DNA from: Corynebacterium lemuris
Lineage (GTDB): Bacteria; Actinomycetota; Actinomycetes; Mycobacteriales; Mycobacteriaceae
Assembly: GCF_024919295.1 (NCBI RefSeq)
Contig: NZ_JANWTC010000018.1
Location: 1 to 35,080, forward strand
Length of the DNA: 35,080 nt
Reading direction: 5' to 3'
Position 1 is the first letter of the stretch, and every line of letters begins with the position of its first letter. The notes under the pieces are model-generated. The model was not told where the DNA came from and did no database searches. It worked only from the letters and a program-made list of their open reading frames with translations. Made by a program: the position numbers and the translations under genes. Shown here in pieces: positions 24,621 to 32,104 of the stretch.

Positions 24621-25316
24621 CTAGACCTGCTCGCCGATCTCCACCCGCGGCTTCGGGGAACGCCACTTCCGCGGCTGCGTCATCCGCGAATAGGCGTAGA
24701 AACCCAGCCCGATGCCCGCAGCCGTGGTCTCCGGGAACTTCGCCCGCACCGCCTGGTTCACCCGGCGGCCCGTGACCACACCCTCGATGAAGAAGACGAC
24801 CATCAGCCCCATGGCGAACAGCGACATGATGTTCGCCAGCGCCGGCGCCCACGTACCGATGAACATGATCACCAGCAGGGCCAGCGCCACCGGCAGCACC
24901 ACGTTGTTGATGAACCGGCGGGAGTCGATCCAGTCACGCACGAAACGGCGCTCCGGGCCCTGGTCACGGGCCAGCAGATAACGCTCATCACCGGCGTCCA
25001 TCGCCTTCTGCACCTCGCGCTGGCGGCTGCGGTTCGCATCCCGCTCCTTGGCCTTGTAGGCCTTCCACTCCTCCTTGGACATGGACTTCTTCAGGTCCCG
25101 GCGCTGTGCCTGAGCCTGAGCCGCCGAGGACGGGGCCTTCGGATCACGGATGATGCCGCGCTCAATCTCAACCTCCCTCCGCTTCGGGGTGGGGCGACCC
25201 TTCGGCGGGGTATAGCCCCTCGGGAGGTCAACCGGGGTTTCCTCCGGCGCCGGGGTCTGCATCGCAGCAGGCTCGGCGGGGGAGGGGTCGTCAGATTTCT
25301 GCCAGGGGAGTTTCAC
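24621..25316 (-). CDS. DUF3043-family membrane protein
   Basis: A 231-residue actinobacterial protein of unknown function. A hydrophilic, Pro- and charge-rich N-terminal half (about 1-135, with KKSMSKEEWKAYKAKERD) is followed by FVRDWIDSRRF and two hydrophobic segments (about 143-190), then a basic C-terminus. It fits DUF3043. GTG at 25316 is chosen: it is exactly 7 nt after TAGCCT (minus strand, 25329-25324), and the longer upstream frame would cross the divergent promoter region. It precedes cobT by 3 nt and is divergent from the HesB-type gene. No function is proposed. Confidence 0.88.
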   Translation of the reverse strand: MKLPWQKSDDPSPAEPAAMQTPAPEETPVDLPRGYTPPKGRPTPKRREVEIERGIIRDPKAPSSAAQAQAQRRDLKKSMSKEEWKAYKAKERDANRSRQREVQKAMDAGDERYLLARDQGPERRFVRDWIDSRRFINNVVLPVALALLVIMFIGTWAPALANIMSLFAMGLMVVFFIEGVVTGRRVNQAVRAKFPETTAAGIGLGFYAYSRMTQPRKWRSPKPRVEIGEQV

Positions 25317-25522
25317 GGATCCCAGGCTACAAGGCCCCGGAATGAATTTGGGAATACGGGTCGGGGAGTGGGCGTTGATAGTATGTGAGCGTCCGCTCCA
25401 CCATTGACGGACCTGTCCCGGGACCCCGGGGAGGAGTATGGTGGGCGCGTATACGGGTATCCCGCAGACAGGGAGTCCCTGGCGCACGACATGAAGTTTT
25501 GATACGCAAGGAGACCACCAAC

Positions 25523-25867
25523 ATGACCGCTCCCACCTCCAGCACCGGCGTCGTACTCACCGATTCCGCGGCCGCCAAGGCCAAGGCCCTGCTTGATCAG
25601 GAGGGCCGCGATGACCTGTCCCTGCGCATCGCTGTCCAGCCAGGTGGCTGCGCCGGCCTGCGTTACCAGCTCTACTTCGATGACCGCTCCCTCGACGGCG
25701 ACCAGATCGACGAGGTCGGCGGTGTCCGGCTCGTGGTGGACAAGATGAGCGTGCCCTACCTCAGCGGCGCCCGGATCGACTTCGCCGACACCATCGAGTC
25801 CCAGGGCTTCACCATCGACAACCCGAACGCCGGCGGTGCCTGCGCCTGCGGCGACTCCTTCAACTAG
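25523..25867 (+). CDS. HesB/ErpA-type iron-sulfur cluster carrier
   Basis: A 114-residue A-type carrier that binds or delivers Fe-S clusters to apoproteins. The three conserved cysteines are Cys43 in GGCAGLRY and Cys107/Cys109 in GACACGDSF. AAGGAG at 25508-25513 supports the ATG at 25523; the longer upstream frame is not family-like. In Actinobacteria the homologue next to ltsA and the respiratory genes is usually called ErpA, IscA or HesB. Fe-S clients nearby include LipA and the Rieske protein QcrA, but a direct link is inference. An intrinsic terminator follows. Confidence 0.93.
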   Translation: MTAPTSSTGVVLTDSAAAKAKALLDQEGRDDLSLRIAVQPGGCAGLRYQLYFDDRSLDGDQIDEVGGVRLVVDKMSVPYLSGARIDFADTIESQGFTIDNPNAGGACACGDSFN

Positions 25868-25896
25868 GACTCCGGGTTCCGTCACCGGACGAAATG

Positions 25897-25936
25897 ACGC
25901 CCGCACTTTCCTCTTGCAGGGGAGTGCGGGCGTTTT
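25897..25936 (+). terminator. Intrinsic terminator after the HesB-type gene
   Basis: ACGCCCGCACT (25897-25907) pairs perfectly with AGTGCGGGCGT (25923-25933) and is followed by TTTTCTT. Confidence 0.93.
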
Positions 25937-25968
25937 CTTGTCACGGGGTGCCATGGCGGGCTGGCCGA

Positions 25969-26038
25969 ACCCTGCGACCACGACCCTGCGACCACGACCC
26001 TGCGAGGAGAAACCCGCGAGGAGAAACCCGCGAGGAGT
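25969..26038. repeat. Array of five 14-bp tandem units
   Basis: Units are 25969-25982 and 25983-25996 (identical, ACCCTGCGACCACG), 25997-26010 (ACCCTGCGAGGAGA), 26011-26024 (AACCCGCGAGGAGA) and 26025-26038 (AACCCGCGAGGAGT). The sequence changes stepwise along the array. It lies between two convergent genes, and the last unit supplies an arm of the probable ltsA terminator. Confidence 0.9.
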
Positions 26039-26063
26039 CCCATTTCCGGGCCCATCGCGGGTT
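26025..26063 (-). terminator. Possible ltsA terminator using a tandem-repeat unit
   Basis: AACCCGCGA (26025-26033) and TCGCGGGTT (26055-26063) are perfect complements around 21 nt. On the minus strand the stem ends in GGGTTTCTCC. The neighbouring 14-bp unit offers an alternative arm. There is only a short T-run. Confidence 0.4.
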
Positions 26064-26131
26064 ATGTGTCAGATTTCCAGGGTGAACGCAGGTTCGTCCT
26101 CGCGGGGTTCGCGGACGCCACGCCGACCCGG

Positions 26132-28054
26132 TCAGATGTCCACCGGATAGTCCTTCTCCTCGATCTGCGGATTGATGCGCTCCTCGACGAAGATGCCGTG
26201 CCAGACCATGAAGGCCAGGACGGTCCACAGGCGGCGGGAGTGGTCGGAGACGCCGTCGCGGTGCTCCTTGAGCATCTCGAGCACGGCCTTCCGGTCGAAG
26301 ATGTCATCGGTCTGGGACTCAGTGATGGTGTCCTGTGCCCAACCGAAGAGCTCATCGCCGGCGAGCCAGTGGCGCATGGGCACAGGGAAGCCGAGCTTCT
26401 TGCGGTGCAGCACATGCGGCGGCACGATCTGCTCCATCGCCTTGCGCAGGGCGTATTTGGTGGTGCCCTCGGCGATCTTCAGGCTGTGCGGGATGGTCTG
26501 GGCGACCTCGAAGACCTCCTTGTCCAGGAAGGGCACGCGCAGCTCCAGGGAGTTGGCCATGTTGATCTTGTCGGCCTTGACCAGGATGTCGCCGCGCATC
26601 CAGGTGAACAGGTCCAGGTGCTGCATCCGTGCGACGGGGTCCATGTGGGTGGACTGGGCGTAGATGGGGGCGGTGACCTCCTTGTGGTCCCATTCCTCCC
26701 TTGCCCAGGGCAGGACCCGCTGCAGCTGCTGGAAGTTGAAGGAACGAGCGTTGCCGTAGTAGCGGTCCTCCATGGTCATGGAGCCGCGCTCGAGCAGGGA
26801 TTTGCCCTTCATGCCGTCCGGCAGGACGCGGGAGAGGCGGCCGAGGCCGCGGCGCAGGGGAGAGGGCATCTTCTCGAAGGGCGCGAGTGAGAGGGGCTCC
26901 TTGTAGATGGTGTAACCGCCGAAGAGCTCGTCGGCACCCTCGCCGGAGAGCACGACCTTGACGTGTTTGCGGGCTTCCTGGGCCACGAAGTACAGCGGCA
27001 CCAGCGAGGGGTCCGCGACGGGGTCGTCGAGGTACCACATGATCTTCGGGATGGCGGCGGCGTACTCCTCCGGGGAGACGACCTTGACGATGTGCTCGAC
27101 ACCGATCGCCTCGGCGGATTCCGCGGCGACGTCGATCTCCGAGTAACCCTCGCGCTCGAAACCGGTGGTGAAGGTCAGCAGGTTCGGGTTGTGCCGCTTG
27201 GCCAGGGTGGCGATGGCGGTGGAGTCGATGCCCCCGGAGAGGAAGGATCCGACGGTGACGTCGGCGCGCATGTGCTTCTCCACGGAGTCCTCCAGCGCCC
27301 GCGCGATGCGGTCGAAGAGGTCCTGTTCGGTGCCCTTGGGAACCGGGGTGACCTCGAAGTCCGGTTTGAAGTAGCGCTTCGCGACGACCTCGTCCCCGGC
27401 CTTCAGGGTGGCGGTGCAGCCGGACTCGAGGCGGCGGATGCCGGTGTGCAGGGACTCCGGCTCGGGGACGTACTGGAGGTCCACGTAGTGTTCGATGGCT
27501 CTTTGGTCAAGTTCAAGGCCTAGACCCAGCTCGGGTGCCATCTCCAGGATGGACTTCTTTTCGGAGGCGAAGACGGTGCCGGCGGGGGTGGTCGCGTAGA
27601 ACAGCGGCTTGATGCCGAACTGATCGCGGGCGACGAACAGAACCTGTTCCTGCGTGTCCCAGATGGCGAAGGCGAACATGCCGCGCAGATGCTCGACGAC
27701 CTCCTCACCCCAGTGGTGGTAGCCGACGACGATGGTCTCGGAGTCGCCCCGGGTGTGGAAGGTGTGGCCTGCGGCGGTGAGCTCCTCACGCAGTTCCACA
27801 AAGTTGTAGATCTCGCCGTTGAAGATCAGGGTGTAGCGCTCGGGGGTGTCCGCCGGGCCCCACACCAGAGGCTGGTGGGAGTGCTCGAGGTCGACGATGG
27901 ACAGGCGGTTGAAGCCGAAAACCACGGAGGCGTCGTGCCAGGTGCCGGCGTCGTCCGGACCGCGGTGGCGCATGCACGGGAGCGCCCGGGTGACGGGGTC
28001 GACGAAGGCGTCAGCGTCTCCGCGGGCGGTGAGCATGCCAAGAAAGCCGCACAT
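26132..28054 (-). CDS. ltsA: Glutamine-dependent amidotransferase of the AsnB family (LtsA)
   Basis: A 640-residue asparagine-synthetase-like enzyme. Cys2 of MCGF is the glutaminase nucleophile, with RHRGPDD, NGEIYNF and GDSET in the N-terminal Ntn domain. The ATP-pyrophosphatase motif SGGIDS lies at 273-278, with SGEGADELFGGY further on. Length equals C. glutamicum LtsA as I recall. There and in mycobacteria the enzyme amidates meso-diaminopimelate of peptidoglycan rather than mainly making asparagine, and mutants are lysozyme- and temperature-sensitive. ATG 28054 is preceded by GAGGAG and a TATATA stretch. The longer upstream frame is excluded because Cys2 must be exposed at the N-terminus. 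A terminator may lie at 26025-26063. Confidence 0.95.
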   Translation of the reverse strand: MCGFLGMLTARGDADAFVDPVTRALPCMRHRGPDDAGTWHDASVVFGFNRLSIVDLEHSHQPLVWGPADTPERYTLIFNGEIYNFVELREELTAAGHTFHTRGDSETIVVGYHHWGEEVVEHLRGMFAFAIWDTQEQVLFVARDQFGIKPLFYATTPAGTVFASEKKSILEMAPELGLGLELDQRAIEHYVDLQYVPEPESLHTGIRRLESGCTATLKAGDEVVAKRYFKPDFEVTPVPKGTEQDLFDRIARALEDSVEKHMRADVTVGSFLSGGIDSTAIATLAKRHNPNLLTFTTGFEREGYSEIDVAAESAEAIGVEHIVKVVSPEEYAAAIPKIMWYLDDPVADPSLVPLYFVAQEARKHVKVVLSGEGADELFGGYTIYKEPLSLAPFEKMPSPLRRGLGRLSRVLPDGMKGKSLLERGSMTMEDRYYGNARSFNFQQLQRVLPWAREEWDHKEVTAPIYAQSTHMDPVARMQHLDLFTWMRGDILVKADKINMANSLELRVPFLDKEVFEVAQTIPHSLKIAEGTTKYALRKAMEQIVPPHVLHRKKLGFPVPMRHWLAGDELFGWAQDTITESQTDDIFDRKAVLEMLKEHRDGVSDHSRRLWTVLAFMVWHGIFVEERINPQIEEKDYPVDI

Positions 28055-28261
28055 GTGGAAATTTTCTCCTCTATATAACGGGAAGGGACGCGCTAGAGTC
28101 GTCGAGGTGTCGGTCCTACGATACGGCCCGCGGGCGTCGGCAGGCGACACCGGCACGGGCGTGGGGTGCGAATGAAAATGAAAAACACTCCCGGTGGGGG
28201 AGGGGGTAGAAAGTCTGCACCAACGGGTGGAAACTTTCGGATGATGCAGCGTGTCGGCCCT

Positions 28262-28277
28262 TGTGAAATGGGTTACA
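28262..28277 (+). promoter_or_regulatory. GlxR-like operator upstream of ctaC
   Basis: TGTGA-AATGGG-TTACA fits the GlxR (CRP-type) consensus TGTGA-N6-TCACA at nine of ten half-site positions. It lies about 220 bp before the ctaC GTG. GlxR control of cytochrome oxidase genes is known in C. glutamicum; function here is inferred. Confidence 0.6.
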
Positions 28278-28391
28278 TGCGTCCGGAGGTGGTGCGCACC
28301 CCATTCGCCGGTAACCCCACATGGGCTGTAACATCCGGGGTACTTCGAGGGATACCGGTCTCGTCCGGCGAATCTGAGGAGGACTGAAACT

Positions 28392-28442
28392 GTGTGGAAG
28401 ACCTCCATCGATGAACTATCCTGCTTTGTTAGGAATGCTTAA
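28392..28442 (+). CDS. Possible 16-residue leader peptide upstream of ctaC
   Basis: A GTG at 28392 follows GAGGAGGA (28376-28383) with about 9 nt spacing, one of the strongest Shine-Dalgarno sequences in the window. The frame ends at TAA 28440-28442, 43 nt before the ctaC start. The peptide would begin VWKTSIDELSC. Nothing else uses this ribosome-binding site, as ctaC has its own GGAAGG. It is hypothetical: transcription may start downstream of it. Confidence 0.3.
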   Translation: MWKTSIDELSCFVRNA

Positions 28443-28485
28443 ACCAGTGTTCAAGGATTTAGTGTGGACAGGAAGGCAGACACAC

Positions 28486-29580
28486 GTGGAACAGCGTAAT
28501 AAGCGCGGCTTCGCTCGAAAGGCGGGTCTCGGCGGTGTGATGGCGCTGGGCGGCCTCGCCCTCGCCGGTTGCGACGTCGCTCCCCCGGAGAGCGTCGGCA
28601 AGATTCTCGGGATGGGCTGGCCGACGGGTATCACCCCCGAAGCGACCTCCATGTACAACTTCTGGGTCTGGGTCTGGGTCACCGCCTGGATCATCGGCAT
28701 CATCATGTGGGCTCTCATGCTCACCGCCATCTTCAGCTGGAACGCGAAGAAGGCCGAAAAGCAGGGCAAGGGTGAATTCCCGCGCCAGCTGCAGTACAAC
28801 GTGCCGCTTGAGCTGGTGCTGACCATCATGCCGATCATCATCGTCATGGTCCTGTTCTTCTTCACCATCCAGACCCAGCAGAAGGTCACCGCGCTGGACA
28901 AGGATCCACAGGTCACCGTGGACGTCACCGCGTTCCAGTGGAACTGGAAGTTCGGCTACCAGAACGTTGCCGCCGAGCTGAGCCCGACCGGCTCCGAGTA
29001 TGTCGGCCTTGATGAGGACCGCCAGGAGCTGGCTGAGGCCACCAGGTACGACGACCCGGATCTGGTCGCCAACCCGAACCCGATCCACGGCATGTCCGAG
29101 GGCGACCAGTCCTACCTGAACTTCAACCAGATCGAGACCCTCGGCTCCACCGAGGAGATCCCGGTCCTGGTCCTCCCGACCAACACCCCGATTGAGTTCC
29201 AGCTCGCCTCCGGCGATGTGGCCCACTCCTTCTGGATCCCGGAGTTCCTGTTCAAGCGTGACGCCTTCGCTCACCCGGAGGCCAACCAGCAGCAGCGCGC
29301 ATTCCAGATCGAGGCCATCGAGGAGGAGGGTGCCTTCGTCGGACGCTGTGCCGAGATGTGCGGTACCTACCACGCCATGATGAACTTCGAGCTGCGTGCC
29401 GTCTCCCCGGAGGCGTTCCAGGACTACCTGCAGTTCCGTATCGACAACCCGGACGCCCCGAACTCTGAGGCTCTCGCGTCCATCGGTGAGGCTCCGTACG
29501 CGACCACCACCCACCCGTTCAACTCGTCCCGCCAGACCTGGGACGGCGAGAACTTCGTCGACAACAACGCCAACATCTAA
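28486..29580 (+). CDS. ctaC: Cytochrome c oxidase subunit II (lipoprotein)
   Basis: A 364-residue subunit of the aa3 oxidase that receives electrons from the bc1 complex through its CuA centre outside the membrane. GTG 28486 begins VEQRNKRG, followed by a lipoprotein signal with box LAGC. Two transmembrane segments follow (about 62-90 and 108-130). CuA ligands are Cys288, Cys292, His296 and Met299 in CAEMCGTYHAMM, with the additional His in VAHSFW. The insertion between about 165 and 205 is the charged loop typical of actinobacterial CtaC. An upstream ATG at 28411 is rejected because it adds 25 residues before the signal peptide and lacks a ribosome-binding site. ctaF follows after 15 nt. Confidence 0.96.
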   Translation: MEQRNKRGFARKAGLGGVMALGGLALAGCDVAPPESVGKILGMGWPTGITPEATSMYNFWVWVWVTAWIIGIIMWALMLTAIFSWNAKKAEKQGKGEFPRQLQYNVPLELVLTIMPIIIVMVLFFFTIQTQQKVTALDKDPQVTVDVTAFQWNWKFGYQNVAAELSPTGSEYVGLDEDRQELAEATRYDDPDLVANPNPIHGMSEGDQSYLNFNQIETLGSTEEIPVLVLPTNTPIEFQLASGDVAHSFWIPEFLFKRDAFAHPEANQQQRAFQIEAIEEEGAFVGRCAEMCGTYHAMMNFELRAVSPEAFQDYLQFRIDNPDAPNSEALASIGEAPYATTTHPFNSSRQTWDGENFVDNNANI

Positions 29581-29595
29581 GCGAGGAGTTTCATA

Positions 29596-30027
29596 ATGAA
29601 GTCCAGCTCTAAACTGCTGTACGGCATCGCAGCCTTTCTCGCACTGATCGCCGTCGTCTACGCTCTCGGAACCACCTACATCAACGATGACGGTTCCGGC
29701 GGTGGAGCGGAGTGGGTAGGCATCGTCGCCCTGGTGCTGTCTACCGCCCTGGCCGTCATGCTCGGTGTCTACCTCCACTTCACCGACTCCCGCGCCGATA
29801 TCCTCCCCGAGGACTGGGAAGAGGCCGAGGTCGAGGACAAGGCCGGTATCCTCGGTTTCTTCTCCCCGGGCTCCATCTACCCGGCCTGGATGGCCGGCGC
29901 CGTCGGTGTCCTGGCCCTGGGCCTCGCCTTCTGGCACCTGTGGATGGTCGCCATGGGCCTGGTCCTGCTGATCTGGGCCTCCTACAACCTCAGCCTGCAG
30001 TACGGCCTGCCGAAGGAGAAGCACTAA
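29596..30027 (+). CDS. ctaF: Cytochrome c oxidase subunit IV (actinobacterial type)
   Basis: A 143-residue integral membrane subunit of the aa3 oxidase. It has four hydrophobic segments (about 7-26, 40-62, 95-112 and 114-130) with an acidic loop (EDWEEAEVEDKAG) before the motif GFFSPGSIYP, typical of the actinobacterial subunit. GAGGAG precedes ATG 29596, and the gene is 15 nt after ctaC, so the two form an operon ending at a very strong hairpin. Confidence 0.95.
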   Translation: MKSSSKLLYGIAAFLALIAVVYALGTTYINDDGSGGGAEWVGIVALVLSTALAVMLGVYLHFTDSRADILPEDWEEAEVEDKAGILGFFSPGSIYPAWMAGAVGVLALGLAFWHLWMVAMGLVLLIWASYNLSLQYGLPKEKH

Positions 30028-30058
30028 TCTCCGCTGCGGCCTGAACTGCCACACGAAT

Positions 30059-30101
30059 CACGACGAGGCACCCGCCCCCCTGGGGCGGGTGCCTCGTCGT
30101 G
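30059..30101 (+). terminator. Very strong terminator of ctaCF
   Basis: A perfect 20-bp stem (30059-30078 with 30082-30101) and a 3-nt loop, just after the ctaF stop. The following TCTGTT is only weakly T-rich, but the stem is long enough to stop or process the transcript. Confidence 0.88.
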
Positions 30102-30530
30102 TCTGTTCCCCAGGATTTCCCCAGCTTCAGAAAGGGCGGCAGAATCGTCGGAGAGGGGGAGGGGAACCCGCCTGAAGTGGGGGAACCTGCAGGTGGGAGG
30201 GGTCATCCAAAAGTTGGTAATCCGCCTTTGCGGGGCTCTTTCCGTGTGATTTACATCTCGCACCCCTTTGCGGTGGTTCTCAGGTTGCAATCGGGTAAAT
30301 CCGGTAAAGTGAGTGCAGACGAGTGCCGCCCAGGGGTATCGGGCGGGCCCGGGGGAGGTGACCTGCAGGAATGTGGCGTCGGATGCAGGGGCGGGAAAGT
30401 TCCCGGCAAAGGGGAAAATTTTCGCGGGGGCGGTTTCTTCCCTAAAACCGCAGGTGGTATTCCTATTCTCCCCTTCGGGGCGGGGGGAGTTGAAGTGACT
30501 TCCGGCCCCGGAACAGCCATACTGGTCAGC
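30102..30530 (+). promoter_or_regulatory. Long upstream region of ctaE-qcrCAB
   Basis: No gene is seen in these 429 bp, although the ctaE frame happens to stay open through it. The region is G-rich, with GCGGTTT/AAACCGC and CTCCCC/GGGGAG potential hairpins near 30434-30490. A GlxR-like site is at 30245-30260. A -10-like CATACT (30518-30523) is exactly 7 nt before the ctaE GTG, suggesting a leaderless transcript. Confidence 0.5.
30245..30260 (+). promoter_or_regulatory. Weak GlxR-like site upstream of ctaE
   Basis: TGTGA-TTTACA-TCTCG has the perfect left half-site and TA centre of TGTGA-N2-TA-N2-TCACA, but only two matches (T, C) plus a shared C in the right half. It lies 270 bp before ctaE. 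Confidence 0.35.
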
Positions 30531-31145
30531 GTGACGAGCGCAGTTTCAAACACAGGTATGGCAGCACCACAGCGTGTTCCCTCACTGAACCGACCCAACA
30601 TGGTCAGTGTCGGCACGATTGTGTTCCTGTCTCAGGAATTGATGTTCTTCGCCGGACTGTTCGCGATGTACTTCACATCGCGCGCGAACGGCCTTGCAGG
30701 TGACTGGGCGGAGCAGACCGCCAATCTCAACGTGTTGTATGGATTCATCATCACCGCGATTCTGGTCGCCTCCTCGGTCACCTCGCAGTTCGGCGTCTTC
30801 TCCGCAGAAAGGGGTGACGTTTACGGACTCCGTCGCTGGTACCTCATCACCGTCGGTCTGGCGCTGGCTTTCCTCAGCTTCCTGGCCTTCGAGTGGTACG
30901 AGCTGATCATGCACGGAGTGACGATCCAGTCGAGTGTCTTCGGCTCGGTCTTCTACATCATCACGGGCTTCCACGCCCTGCACGTCTCGGCAGGTGTCAT
31001 CGCCTTCCTCGTCGTGCTCCGTCGTGTGACCGTGTCCAAGTTCACGCCGGCACAGGCCACCGCCGCCATGGCAGTGTCCTACTACTGGCACTTCGTCGAT
31101 GTCATCTGGGTCGGCGTCTTCATCACGCTTTACCTTGTCCAGTAG
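30531..31145 (+). CDS. ctaE: Cytochrome c oxidase subunit III
   Basis: A 204-residue membrane subunit of the aa3 oxidase with five hydrophobic segments. Typical segments are LSQELMFFAGLFAMYF, AERGDVYGLRRW, the GFHALHVSAG motif and the C-terminal SYYWHFVDVIW. GTG 30531 is chosen because it begins VTSAVSNTGMAAPQR, matching the C. glutamicum N-terminus as I recall, and lies 7 nt after a -10-like element. The 144-codon open extension upstream is low-complexity and rejected. qcrC starts 65 nt downstream, so ctaE leads the bc1 operon. Confidence 0.95.
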   Translation: MTSAVSNTGMAAPQRVPSLNRPNMVSVGTIVFLSQELMFFAGLFAMYFTSRANGLAGDWAEQTANLNVLYGFIITAILVASSVTSQFGVFSAERGDVYGLRRWYLITVGLALAFLSFLAFEWYELIMHGVTIQSSVFGSVFYIITGFHALHVSAGVIAFLVVLRRVTVSKFTPAQATAAMAVSYYWHFVDVIWVGVFITLYLVQ

Positions 31146-31210
31146 GCCGTAGCCTGCCGAGCAATCGGCCTGCAGCCATTCACTTTCCGTAACCGAATTC
31201 TCAAAGGAAA

Positions 31211-32104
31211 ATGATGGATACCAATCCGAACATTGCCGCCGGCGGCGACGCGAAGTCGTCCGCCTCGGCCAAGAAGGCCCGCGGCCGCCGCAAGATGCGC
31301 CGTACCGCAGCTGGTGCCTTCGCGCTGACTCTCGGGCTCACCGGCGCGGGCGTTCTCGCCACCGCGCTGACCCCGGACGCACAGGTCGCCACCGCCCAGC
31401 GGGATGACCAGGCACTGATCCAGGAGGGCAAGGACCTCTACGACGTCGCCTGCATCACCTGCCACGGTGCCAACCTCCAGGGTGTGCCGGACCGCGGTCC
31501 GTCCCTCATCGGTATCGGTGAAGGCGCCGTGTACTTCCAGGTTCACTCCGGTCGTATGCCGATGATGTCCAATGACGCCCAGGCTGAGCGTAAGGCCCCG
31601 CGTTACACCGAGGCCCAGGCACTGGCCATGGCCGCCTTCGTGGCCGCCAACGGTGGTGGACCTGAGCTCGTGTACAACGAGGACGGCACCCTCGCCATGG
31701 AGGAACTCCGTGGCAAGAACTACAACGGCCAGATGGACGCCCAGGACATCGCCCGCGGTGGCGAGCTGTTCCGCCTGAACTGCGCCTCCTGCCACAGCTT
31801 CACCGGCCGTGGTGGCGCACTGTCCTCCGGTAAGTACGCGCCGACCCTGGATCCCGCCAACGAGCAGGAGATCTACCAGGCCATGCTCACCGGCCCGCAG
31901 AACATGCCGAAGTTCTCTGACCGCCAGCTTTCCGCTGACGAGAAGAAGGACATCATCGCCTTCATCAAGGCGACCAAGGAGACCCCGTCTCCGGGTGGCT
32001 GGGGCCTCGGCGGCCTCGGCCCGGTCTCTGAGGGTATGGCCATGTGGTTCATCGGCATCACCGTTCTCGGTGCCGCCGCTATGTGGATTGGATCGCGTTC
32101 ATGA
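31211..32104 (+). CDS. qcrC: Menaquinol:cytochrome c oxidoreductase diheme cytochrome c subunit
   Basis: A 297-residue diheme cytochrome c1-type subunit. Two CxxCH heme sites are visible: CITCH (Cys81-His85) and CASCH (Cys191-His195). A basic N-terminus and a hydrophobic segment (about 35-55) serve as signal anchor, and a C-terminal segment (about 270-292) anchors it. The second heme replaces a soluble cytochrome c and passes electrons to CtaC within the bc1-aa3 supercomplex. AAAGGA precedes the start; a second ATG directly follows (31214). Its stop overlaps the qcrA ATG (ATGA, 32101-32104). Confidence 0.96.
   Translation: MMDTNPNIAAGGDAKSSASAKKARGRRKMRRTAAGAFALTLGLTGAGVLATALTPDAQVATAQRDDQALIQEGKDLYDVACITCHGANLQGVPDRGPSLIGIGEGAVYFQVHSGRMPMMSNDAQAERKAPRYTEAQALAMAAFVAANGGGPELVYNEDGTLAMEELRGKNYNGQMDAQDIARGGELFRLNCASCHSFTGRGGALSSGKYAPTLDPANEQEIYQAMLTGPQNMPKFSDRQLSADEKKDIIAFIKATKETPSPGGWGLGGLGPVSEGMAMWFIGITVLGAAAMWIGSRS

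Larger units (their letters stand above)
28055..28485. promoter_or_regulatory. Divergent control region of ltsA and ctaC
   Basis: This 431-bp gap holds the ltsA ribosome-binding site and probable promoter near 28065-28080, the GlxR-like site at 28262-28277, a possible short leader ORF at 28392-28442 and a -10-like TAGTGT near 28461. The part between 28090 and 28250 shows nothing else I recognise except the direct repeat AATGAAAATGAAAA. Confidence 0.5.

Noticed and set aside
28165..28185. AATGAAAATGAAAA between ltsA and ctaC as a Fur/Zur box
   Set aside because: It is a direct repeat, not the palindrome expected for Fur or Zur operators.
28411..28485. Longer N-terminus of CtaC from ATG 28411
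   Set aside because: It would add 25 residues before the lipoprotein signal peptide and lacks a ribosome-binding site; GTG 28486 has GGAAGG upstream and matches the expected N-terminus.
30155..30200. GGGAAC motifs upstream of ctaE as sigma-C promoters
   Set aside because: No CGACTA-like -10 follows either motif at 16-17 nt.
30099..30530. N-terminal extension of CtaE by 144 codons
   Set aside because: It starts within the ctaCF terminator region, is Gly-rich low-complexity sequence, and the family begins at the GTG at 30531.
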